Source: Verrucomicrobiales bacterium
GTDB taxonomy: Bacteria; Verrucomicrobiota; Verrucomicrobiia; Verrucomicrobiales; DEV007
Reading direction: 5' to 3'
Length of the DNA stretch: 64,000 nucleotides
NCBI GenBank assembly: GCA_029213195.1
Contig: JARGNI010000019.1
Location: 1 to 64,000 of the forward strand
Under the pieces are notes generated by a model. It saw nothing but the letters and a program-made list of their open reading frames with translations. It had not been told where the DNA came from and made no database searches. Positions 8,618 to 16,448 of this stretch are shown here, piece by piece. Position numbers and translations under genes: made by a program. Positions within the stretch are counted from its first letter, which is position 1. Every line of letters starts with the position of its first letter.

Positions 8618-10042
8618 TCAGAGAATCCCCATCACAGGTTTCGCGGGCTCGACTCCGGTCAGCTTGGTGTCGAGACCCTGGAAGGGGAAAGTGAACCGTC
8701 CCGAATCGATGCCGAGGAGGTGCAGCATGGTGGCGTGGAGATCCCGCACATGCACGACATCTTCGGCGGCATGGTAGCCCAGTTCGTCGGTAGCGCCGTA
8801 GCTGGTCCCTCCTTTGACCCCGCCACCAGCCATCCACATACTGAACCCCTTGATATGGTGATCCCGGCCCGGGCCTCCTTTGCCCTGGAACATGGGCGTG
8901 CGCCCGAACTCTCCTCCCCAGATGACGAGGGTGTCTTCCAGCATGCCTCGCTGCTTGAGGTCGGTGAGCAGAGCCCAGGTGGGACGATCCGTCAGGCCAC
9001 AGCAGATGTCCATGTAGCGCTGGAGATCGCCGTGATGATCCCATCCGCGATGATACAGCTGGATGAATCGAGTGCCCCGCTCGGCGAGACGGCGGGCGAG
9101 AAGACAGTTGGAGGCGTAGGACCCGTCGCCCGGCTTGGCTCCGTAGAGATCGAGAACGTGCTGAGGTTCCTTTGAAATGTCGACCAGGTCGGGAACCGAT
9201 GTCTGCATTCGGAAAGCCATTTCGTAGGCCGCGATGCGAGTGTCGATCTCCGGATTTCGGACGAGCTGATTCCGTTCTTGGTCGAGCTGCCGGATCGTTT
9301 CGACGAGGTTTGCCTGTTGCGTCTCGGATACTCCGCTCGGCGTTTTCACATAGTGAACGGGATCACCCGAGGAGTTGAACTCGACCCCCTGGTAACGGCT
9401 GGGGAGAAATCCCGCCGACCATTGTCGGGAAGCAATCGGCTGCGGGTTGCGTCCTCCCACGCTGGTGAGAACGACAAATCCCGGGAGGTCCTGGGTTTCC
9501 GAACCGAGACCATAGGTCACCCAGGAGCCCATCGAAGGGCGACCGCTGATGGCTGTCCCGGTATTGAGAAAAGTATGGGCCGGATCGTGATTGATCTGCT
9601 CCGTGACCATGGATCGGATTACGGCAATTTCGTCTGCCATTTTTGCGGTCCAGGGCAGGTAGTCGCTGATCAGCTGGCCGCTCTTGCCGTGTCGTCGAAA
9701 CTTGGCGAGGTGTCCCTGGACCTTGAGTTTCTGTCCCTGCAGTTGGGCAATGGGCTGCCCCTGGGTGAAGGACTCGGGCATCGGCTGGCCATCGAGCTCG
9801 TCCAGTTTGGGTTTGTAGTCGAAAGTCTCGAGATGCGATGGACCGCCGGCCATGCACAGGAAGATGACCCGTTTTGCCTTGGCCGCATAGTGGGGCAAAC
9901 CAGCAAGGTCTTTTCCGCCAGCCAATCCACTCGCGATTCCTGTATCCTTGCCCAGGAGTCCCGACAAAGCGGCGGATCCCAGCCCGACCCCTGATTGTCG
10001 GAGGAAAGTCCTACGTTGAAGCTGCTGGTGAGGAAAGATCAT
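8618..10042 (-). CDS. DUF1501 domain protein, Tat-exported
   Basis: Start chosen at ATG 10042 so that the protein (474 aa) begins MIFPHQQLQRRTFLRQSG, with a twin-arginine motif (RRTFLR) and a hydrophobic stretch. The upstream in-frame extension to 10180 overlaps the divergent gene's leader region and has no signal character. DUF1501 hallmarks are CMAGGPSHLETFDYKPKL near the start, FIQLYHRGWDHHGDL, and VIWGGEFGRTPMFQGKGGPG, then RDHH. The fold belongs to the alkaline-phosphatase/sulfatase superfamily; function is uncertain. Members often pair with DUF1549/DUF1553 cytochrome-type proteins, but this copy stands apart from one. Confidence 0.88.
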   Translation of the reverse strand: MIFPHQQLQRRTFLRQSGVGLGSAALSGLLGKDTGIASGLAGGKDLAGLPHYAAKAKRVIFLCMAGGPSHLETFDYKPKLDELDGQPMPESFTQGQPIAQLQGQKLKVQGHLAKFRRHGKSGQLISDYLPWTAKMADEIAVIRSMVTEQINHDPAHTFLNTGTAISGRPSMGSWVTYGLGSETQDLPGFVVLTSVGGRNPQPIASRQWSAGFLPSRYQGVEFNSSGDPVHYVKTPSGVSETQQANLVETIRQLDQERNQLVRNPEIDTRIAAYEMAFRMQTSVPDLVDISKEPQHVLDLYGAKPGDGSYASNCLLARRLAERGTRFIQLYHRGWDHHGDLQRYMDICCGLTDRPTWALLTDLKQRGMLEDTLVIWGGEFGRTPMFQGKGGPGRDHHIKGFSMWMAGGGVKGGTSYGATDELGYHAAEDVVHVRDLHATMLHLLGIDSGRFTFPFQGLDTKLTGVEPAKPVMGIL

Positions 10043-10237
10043 CTCGCATATTACGATAGAGAATTCTCGGTTTTTCGTCGAGAATCGGAAGGGGCTGATT
10101 TGCGGTCCGATCCGACTCGAAAGCAGGGGAGTGTAACCTAATGGTAAACCGAGACGTCCTTTATGGATAACGAACCTCAAGGGTTGACGAGAAACGAATC
10201 TGCCCGGCCGGGGTTTCCCCTTGAACTCTTTTTGACC

Positions 10238-12490
10238 ATGAAATCGAAGTTTGCCCTCCTTCTTTGCACCTTTGCCCTATTCAGTTTCGTCCAGGGGCAG
10301 GAACGTCTCCAGGAAGCCATTTTCCACCGCTACGACAAGAACAAGGATCAGGTGGTGGATGAAAAAGAGCTTCCCGATGCCTCTACGCGGGCTCGATTTG
10401 ATCGTGACGAAGACGGCAAGGTGACCTTGTCGGAGTTTCGAAAAACCGTGGGAATCCCGGAACGAGGCGGCGAGTCTTCACCAGCGGAGGCCGCCGACTC
10501 GGACTCGGCCAATGAGGCCGTGGTGCGCTACGACTCGTTTGTCAGCAGTATCGATGCGAACGGGGACGGAAAGATTTCACGAGAGGAGTCCGGAGGTGCC
10601 AGGTGGTTCGATCGAGTGGACCGCGACAAGGACGGAACCTTGGGAATCGCGGAGTTGGATCAAGTCCGTTCGCTCGTGAAGAGATTCGGGGAGCGAATTT
10701 TACCCGAGGAGGCCAATGCCGCTCCCGAGATCGATCGAGCCGAGGTGGAAAAGGTCACGAGTGGACCGGAAATCCTGAAGCCCGGAGACGTCGGGATCGG
10801 GCGGATGGTTCCCGATCATTCCTTTGCCGCCCTCGAGGGCGAGACGCGATCTCTTTCCTCGCTCGTCGGCGAGAACGGATTGATCATCGCCATGACCAGC
10901 GCCACCTGCCCGGTGAGTAAGCGGTTTCTATCTGATCTTCTCGAGCTTGCGAAAACGTCGCAAGAGAAAGGGTTCTCGATGCTCTTCGTCAACGCCTTCG
11001 CGAGTGAGGAGGAGTCGGAGATTCGAGAGCAGCTGGGAGAACATGTCGCCCTCGTTCCCTACCTTCATGACCGTGATCGAAGCCTTTCTCGTATCCTCGA
11101 AGCCGCGACCACGACCGAGGTGTTTCTTCTCGATTCCAGGAGGACCCTCCTGTATCGGGGCGCTTTCAACGATCAGTATGGGATCGACTACAGTATCAAC
11201 GAGCCGCGCCATCACTATCTCTTGGATGCGATCGAGGCGGCCCTCGCCGGGGAGCGTCCGGACATTGCTGCGACTGCTGCACCCGGTTGTGAGATCGATC
11301 TCGGAGGTGTGAAAGGAGATTCAGAACCGGTGACGGTGACCTACCATCGGGATGTGGCCCGCATCCTCCAGGCGAATTGTGTTCGCTGTCACCATGATGG
11401 GGGGATCGCTCCCTTCGCCCTCGATGATTGGGAGGAAGTCAGTGACCGCGCCCGGGTGATCCGGCGGGTCGTGGAAGAGGGCACCATGCCACCGTGGTTT
11501 GCGGCGCCCCCGACCGATGGAGGACCTTCACCCTGGATCAATGATCACTCCCTTTCCCCGCGGGAGAAAAAGGACCTGTTGGCGTGGCTGGAATCCTCCG
11601 AGAAGCCGATGGGAGATCCTGCCGATGCTCCGGAGCCCATCCAGTTTCCAACGGAATGGAGCATCGGGGAACCGGATCTGGTTGTGCCATTGAGTCGGGC
11701 ATACGAAATCAAGGCGACCGGATTCATGCCCTACCAGTATGACGTCGTCGAAACCGAACTGACCGAGGATCGCTGGGTCAGCGCCTACGAGGTTCTCCCA
11801 TCCGAGCGAGATGTCGTTCACCATGTCATCATCCAGGTGTTTGAGAAGGGAGCGTCCATCCGGCAGCGAGCGGAGGGGGCGGGTGGCTACTGGGCGGCTT
11901 ATGTTCCTGGGAACGGTTCGCACCAGTTTCCCGAAGGCTTTGCCAAGAAGCTTCCCGCAGGGGCCAAGATTCAGTTTCAAATCCACTACACCCCAAGTGG
12001 AAAGGCGAAGAAAGAGCGGCTGAAACTCGGCCTGGTTTTTGCGGACAAAGATCCCCAGTTCGAAGTGAAGACCATACCCCTGGCAGATCGCAAGCTCGAC
12101 ATTCCTCCCGGGGCAGAAGCACACCAGGAGGGGATGAGCCGACGAGTCACCTTCGATCTTCCGTTGACCAGCTTCATGCCACACATGCACACCCGTGGGG
12201 CTGCCTTCCGGTACGAGGTGACCTATCCGGATGGCGGACAGGAAATTCTCCTCGATATTCCGCGTTACGATTTCAACTGGCAGCTTCGCTACGATCTCAA
12301 GAAACCGAAATGGATCCCGAAAGGAAGCACGTTGAAAGTGACCGGGGTCTTTGACAACTCGACCAACAACCGGGCGAATCCCGATCCGACCAAACGGGTC
12401 AAGTGGGGGAGCCAAACGGTGGACGAGATGTTGATCGGCTATATCGAATATTTCGTCCCGGTGGAATCGAAGTCGGTTGCGACTCGCTGA
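10238..12490 (+). CDS. EF-hand / redoxin / cytochrome c / copper-monooxygenase-like fusion protein
   Basis: Start ATG 10238 gives 750 aa with a clear signal peptide (MKSKFALLLCTFALFSFVQG). Domains in order: four EF-hand loops (about 33-44, 55-66, 106-117, 128-139, each DxNxDG-like); a thioredoxin/redoxin domain (about 185-340) with TSATCPVSKRF, where the second redox Cys is Ser; a cytochrome c heme site C381-V-R-C384-H385; and a C-terminal region resembling copper type II ascorbate-dependent monooxygenases, with VVHHVIIQVF and SFMPHMHTRG as likely copper ligands. It is probably periplasmic and redox-active; substrate unknown. It is divergent from a DUF1501 gene across about 195 bases that should hold both promoters. 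Confidence 0.85.
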   Translation: MKSKFALLLCTFALFSFVQGQERLQEAIFHRYDKNKDQVVDEKELPDASTRARFDRDEDGKVTLSEFRKTVGIPERGGESSPAEAADSDSANEAVVRYDSFVSSIDANGDGKISREESGGARWFDRVDRDKDGTLGIAELDQVRSLVKRFGERILPEEANAAPEIDRAEVEKVTSGPEILKPGDVGIGRMVPDHSFAALEGETRSLSSLVGENGLIIAMTSATCPVSKRFLSDLLELAKTSQEKGFSMLFVNAFASEEESEIREQLGEHVALVPYLHDRDRSLSRILEAATTTEVFLLDSRRTLLYRGAFNDQYGIDYSINEPRHHYLLDAIEAALAGERPDIAATAAPGCEIDLGGVKGDSEPVTVTYHRDVARILQANCVRCHHDGGIAPFALDDWEEVSDRARVIRRVVEEGTMPPWFAAPPTDGGPSPWINDHSLSPREKKDLLAWLESSEKPMGDPADAPEPIQFPTEWSIGEPDLVVPLSRAYEIKATGFMPYQYDVVETELTEDRWVSAYEVLPSERDVVHHVIIQVFEKGASIRQRAEGAGGYWAAYVPGNGSHQFPEGFAKKLPAGAKIQFQIHYTPSGKAKKERLKLGLVFADKDPQFEVKTIPLADRKLDIPPGAEAHQEGMSRRVTFDLPLTSFMPHMHTRGAAFRYEVTYPDGGQEILLDIPRYDFNWQLRYDLKKPKWIPKGSTLKVTGVFDNSTNNRANPDPTKRVKWGSQTVDEMLIGYIEYFVPVESKSVATR

Positions 12491-12607
12491 TCCCACGCCT
12501 GGCGGTCTCGTGAGGGGGCTTTTTGCCATCGTGTCATAACGGTGCCTGAAAGCGGGATTCTTGTTGATGTGGTAGCTCCTGTGGTGGCAGAGTGTGCGGC
12601 ATCTTTG

Positions 12608-13573
12608 ATGAGACCTGAGACCGTCCAGCAACTTCGAGTGATCGATTCCCATACCGGTGGAGAACCCACGCGTGTGCTCATCGATGGAGTTCCCGATCTC
12701 GAAGGTGCGACGATGCAGGAAAAGCGAGCGGCCTTTGCTCGCGATTACGATTGGATGCGATCGGCGGTGATCTCGGAGCCTCGAGGATACGATGCGATCG
12801 TTGGAGCGCTCCTGACCGAGCCGGAATCGACGGAATCGGTTGCGGGCGTGATCTTCTTCAACAATGTCGGCTGTCTCAATGGCTGCCTCCACGGAACGAT
12901 CGGAGTGGCGGTGACGCTCTACCATCTCGGTCGCATCGGCAAAGGCATTCATCGGATCGATACTCCCACCGGAACCGTGTCCGTGGAAGTGGGAGAAGCG
13001 GGCCAGGTCACCGTCCAGAACGTGCGGAGCTACTGCTACCGATCGGGTGTCGAGGTCGCCCTCGATGGCGGATGCTTGGTGACGGGGGATATTGCCTGGG
13101 GAGGGAACTGGTTTTTTCTCGTGGATTCCCCGGAAGATCTGAAGATCGAACTTCGGAACGTCGAGGCGCTGACTCGGCACGCATGGTCGATTCGGGAGGC
13201 TCTCGGAAAGGCGGGCATCACAGGAGAAGCAGGGGGAGAGATCGATCACATCGAGCTCTTCGGGCCTCCTTCGAAGGAGGATGCCGACAGCAAGAATTTC
13301 GTGCTCTGTCCGGGGCGGGAGTATGATCGGTCTCCGTGTGGAACCGGGACCAGCGCCAAGTTGGCTTGCCTGCATGCCAAGGGACTGCTCTCGGAAGGGG
13401 AAACCTGGCGCCAGGCGGGAATACTCGACACGGTTTTTTCAGGAACGGTGGAGTCCGCCCCGGAAGGCGGAGTGTATCCGACCGTTTCGGGGTCTGCTTT
13501 CATCACGAGCGAGGCGACACTTCGGATCGATCCCGCGGAACCCTTTGCTTTTGGAATCGGTGCCGATCGATGA
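12608..13573 (+). CDS. Proline racemase family, probable 4-hydroxyproline 2-epimerase
   Basis: The predicted reaction is trans-4-hydroxy-L-proline to cis-4-hydroxy-D-proline. The start at ATG 12608 (321 aa) puts the family N-terminus VIDSHTGGEPTRV near the beginning; a GTG at 12542 would add 22 residues. Both acid/base cysteines are present: C93 in GCLNGCLHGTIG and C244 in DRSPCGTGTSA. Having both argues for an epimerase or racemase rather than trans-3-hydroxyproline dehydratase, which has Thr at the first site. The first motif reads GCLHG where MCGHG is usual. A D-amino-acid dehydrogenase-like gene follows 16 bases later, which supports hydroxyproline catabolism over proline racemisation. 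Confidence 0.88.
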   Translation: MRPETVQQLRVIDSHTGGEPTRVLIDGVPDLEGATMQEKRAAFARDYDWMRSAVISEPRGYDAIVGALLTEPESTESVAGVIFFNNVGCLNGCLHGTIGVAVTLYHLGRIGKGIHRIDTPTGTVSVEVGEAGQVTVQNVRSYCYRSGVEVALDGGCLVTGDIAWGGNWFFLVDSPEDLKIELRNVEALTRHAWSIREALGKAGITGEAGGEIDHIELFGPPSKEDADSKNFVLCPGREYDRSPCGTGTSAKLACLHAKGLLSEGETWRQAGILDTVFSGTVESAPEGGVYPTVSGSAFITSEATLRIDPAEPFAFGIGADR

Positions 13574-13589
13574 AGGAATCTGATCAACG

Positions 13590-14858
13590 ATGAGCACGCC
13601 CGCGAATCTTTCGAAAGCCGACCTGCAGGAGCACCTTGTCATCGGTGGCGGGGTGATCGGTCTCTGCGTCGGCTATTTCCTGGCACGCGACGGCCACTCG
13701 GTGGTCATCATCGATCGCGATGTCGAGCAGAAGGAAACCTGTTCGAACCGGAATGCTGGAATGGTCGTTCCCAGTCATTTCATTCCTCTCGCTGCACCCG
13801 GAGTCGTGACCCAGGGGCTCAAGTGGATGCTCGATCCCAGTAGCCCGTTTTACCTGAGGCCTCGTTTCGATCTCTCGCTCTGGAAGTGGTGCTGGCAGTT
13901 CGTGCGTCATGCCAATCGTCGACACGTGGAAAATTGCCAGGAACTGTTGCGGGATCTCAGTCTCGAGAGCCGGGCACTGTTCGTCGAGCTTTCCGAGGAA
14001 CTGGAGTTCGAGTTCGTGAAGAAAGGGCTCCTGATGCTTTGTCAGAGCGAAGAGGGTCTCGAAGAAGAAGCCGAGGTGGCAAAGGCGGCAAACGCCCTCG
14101 GGATCGTGGCGGAAGTCTGTGATCCGGCCCGACTTCGCGAGCTGGATCCCGATGTCGAGATGAATGCACTCGGAGGAGTCTGGTTCGCCCAGGATGGACA
14201 TCTCAATTCCGAGAAATTCCTCGCCGCGCTTCGTCGAGGAATCGCGAAACATGGCGGGCGATTTGTGGCCGACGAAGTCACGGGTTTCCGGAAAACAGGA
14301 GAGTCGATCTCTGCTGTCTCGACTCGGGAGTCGGGCGAGATCGCAGCCGGACAGATCATTCTTGCCGGTGGGGCCTGGACTCCGGAACTGGCACGGGAAC
14401 TCTCGCTGAACCTGCCGATGCAGGGGGGGAAAGGCTATTCGTTTACCCTGGCAAACCCGACGCAGCTTCCGCAACTGTGTTCACTTCTCAAAGAGGGGCG
14501 GGTCGCGGTGACTCCCATGGACCAGACCTTGCGAGTGGCGGGGACGATGGAAATCTGCGGAGAAGATCTCTCGATCGATCCGAGGCGACTTCGCGGGATC
14601 GTCGATTCTTTCTGTCGGTTCTTTCCCGCTTTTTCACCGGACCATTTCGAAGGCCTCAAACCCTGGGCGGGACTGCGCCCTTGTTCGCCGGATGGCATGC
14701 CCTATGTCGGCAGGGCGCCGGGTTGGGAGAACGTGCTCGTGGCGACGGGGCATTCCATGCTCGGACTCAGTCTCGGGCCGGTCACCGGTCGGCGGATTGC
14801 GGAGATTGTAGCCGGTGCCTCCAGTGATGACCGTCTCGAGCCGGCTCGCTTCTCCTAG
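13590..14858 (+). CDS. FAD-dependent D-amino acid (D-hydroxyproline) dehydrogenase-like
   Basis: A DAO/DadA-fold flavoprotein of 422 aa. The FAD-binding motif GGGVIGLCVGYFLARDGHSV lies at about residues 20-38, followed by the acidic E/D at the strand end (IIDRD). The C-terminus has the family's AGLRPCSPDGMPYVGRAP and the GHSMLGLSLGPVTG flavin-binding segment. With the epimerase 16 bases upstream, the likely substrate is cis-4-hydroxy-D-proline, oxidised to a pyrroline hydroxycarboxylate. The later pathway enzymes (deaminase, ketoglutarate-semialdehyde dehydrogenase) are not in the window. A general D-amino acid dehydrogenase remains possible. Confidence 0.87.
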   Translation: MSTPANLSKADLQEHLVIGGGVIGLCVGYFLARDGHSVVIIDRDVEQKETCSNRNAGMVVPSHFIPLAAPGVVTQGLKWMLDPSSPFYLRPRFDLSLWKWCWQFVRHANRRHVENCQELLRDLSLESRALFVELSEELEFEFVKKGLLMLCQSEEGLEEEAEVAKAANALGIVAEVCDPARLRELDPDVEMNALGGVWFAQDGHLNSEKFLAALRRGIAKHGGRFVADEVTGFRKTGESISAVSTRESGEIAAGQIILAGGAWTPELARELSLNLPMQGGKGYSFTLANPTQLPQLCSLLKEGRVAVTPMDQTLRVAGTMEICGEDLSIDPRRLRGIVDSFCRFFPAFSPDHFEGLKPWAGLRPCSPDGMPYVGRAPGWENVLVATGHSMLGLSLGPVTGRRIAEIVAGASSDDRLEPARFS

Positions 14859-14963
14859 CAAAGTGAGACGGGGCAGGACGCATGGACGTTGGGGAAAAGC
14901 ATTGTCATCCTTCGGACCGCTATGTCAGAACATCAGGTCGACGGACTGAGTTCCTGCTTTCTC

Positions 14964-16421
14964 ATGAAAAAACTACCGCTTCTTTTCGCTGCTGTTCTTC
15001 TCTTGTCAGGATGGTTCCCTCCGGTCCATGCCGAGGAGCCGACACCTCCCAATTTCATCCTGATCTTTATCGACGACATGGGATGGGGCGATTTCTCCTG
15101 TTTTGGGAACGAAGATGCCGAGACCCCGAATATCGATCGTCTCGCCGAAGAGGGTATCGCGTTCGAGCATTTCTACGTGAACTCACCGATCTGTTCTCCC
15201 TCCCGGGTGGCCATTTCGACAGGGCAGTATCCCCAGCGGTGGAAGATTACCTCCTACCTGAATAATCGGAAAAGCAATGCGCAACGGGGCGTCGCCGACT
15301 GGTTGGATCCGGAGGCTCCGATGCTCGCCCGCATCCTCCAGGAGAACGGGTATGCGACCGGTCATTTCGGGAAGTGGCACATGGGTGGACAAAGGGATGT
15401 TCATGAAGCCCCGTTGATTACGGAGTATGGATTTGATGAATCGGTGACGAACTTTGAAGGTCTTGGAGCACGAGTCCTTCCCTTGAAATATTCTCCCGGA
15501 AACCCGAAGCCGGTCATGCACAATCTGGGGTCCGACACGCTCGGGCATGGTCCGGTGATCTGGCACGACCGCGCCTTTGTGACCGAGAAGTTTGTCGAGG
15601 CGGCGGTGGTGTTCGCGCGATTCGCGCGTTCCCAGGGCCGACCGTTCTACCTGAATCTCTGGCCCGATGATGTTCACACGCCGATGCATCCTACGCTCAA
15701 CCAGTGGGGCGACGGGGGAGATCGCCATCTCTACTGCCGTGTCCTCGAGGAAATGGATCGGCAACTCGCTCCACTCCTCAACCTGGTTCGAGAGGACCCC
15801 AAGCTGCGTGACAACACGCTCATCCTCATTTGTTCCGACAACGGTCCTGAAGTTGGGTTCGGATCGGCAGGCCCCCTTCGAGGGCACAAGGCGACCTTGT
15901 ATGAAGGAGGCATTCGTTCCTCCCTGGTAGCCTGGGCGCCGGGCATGATGCCCGAAGAAGCCCAGGGGACCCGAAACCAGGAGTCGGTATTTTCGGCCAT
16001 GGATCTCGTTCCCTCGCTTCTCGATATCGCAAAGGTGAAAGCGAGCGACACCGTTTCTTTCGATGGTGAGAATCTCGCTTCGGTGATCCTGGGAGAAGAG
16101 AGTCGTTCAAGAGCGGCCCCGCTGTTTTTTCGTCGCCCTCCGGATCGATCCAACTTCCGCCATTACAAGAACCTTCCTGATCTCGCAGTTCGTTCCGGGG
16201 AGTGGAAGCTCTACACGGACTACGAGGGAAAGAGTCCAGAACTCTATCACTTGCACAAGGACCCTTCCGAGAAGAGCTCGGTCGCTGATGGGAATCCGGA
16301 GGTGGTGAGTCGCCTGACAAAGGAACTGCTGGAGTGGAATTCGACCCTTCCCCAGGACCGGGGAGCTTTCCTCAAGGAACAGGGAGGCAAAGGGAAAGGA
16401 AAGAAATCCGGGAAGAAGTAG
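14964..16421 (+). CDS. Exported sulfatase (formylglycine type)
   Basis: Start at ATG 14964 (485 aa) gives a signal peptide (MKKLPLLFAAVLLLSGWFPPVHA). The sulfatase signature is complete: calcium-binding FIDDMGWGDFSCFG, then ICSPSRVAISTGQYP with the CxPSR motif whose Cys becomes formylglycine, GKWHMGG, and SDNGPEVGFGSAG. The C-terminal subdomain ends ELYHLHKDPSEKSSVADGNP. The tail is Lys/Gly-rich. It should hydrolyse sulfate esters on an external polysaccharide or glycan fragment. An anaerobic-type or FGE maturase is required but not present here. It lies 105 bases after the hydroxyproline genes and 27 bases before a hydrolase gene. Confidence 0.93.
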   Translation: MKKLPLLFAAVLLLSGWFPPVHAEEPTPPNFILIFIDDMGWGDFSCFGNEDAETPNIDRLAEEGIAFEHFYVNSPICSPSRVAISTGQYPQRWKITSYLNNRKSNAQRGVADWLDPEAPMLARILQENGYATGHFGKWHMGGQRDVHEAPLITEYGFDESVTNFEGLGARVLPLKYSPGNPKPVMHNLGSDTLGHGPVIWHDRAFVTEKFVEAAVVFARFARSQGRPFYLNLWPDDVHTPMHPTLNQWGDGGDRHLYCRVLEEMDRQLAPLLNLVREDPKLRDNTLILICSDNGPEVGFGSAGPLRGHKATLYEGGIRSSLVAWAPGMMPEEAQGTRNQESVFSAMDLVPSLLDIAKVKASDTVSFDGENLASVILGEESRSRAAPLFFRRPPDRSNFRHYKNLPDLAVRSGEWKLYTDYEGKSPELYHLHKDPSEKSSVADGNPEVVSRLTKELLEWNSTLPQDRGAFLKEQGGKGKGKKSGKK

Positions 16422-16448
16422 GTCTTTTCCCTGCCTGAGAGAGTGATC

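Noticed and set aside
11528-13375. Long open frame of 615 codons on the minus strand
   Set aside because: It lies antisense to the cytochrome fusion and the epimerase, both with clear family motifs, and its translation has no recognisable domain.
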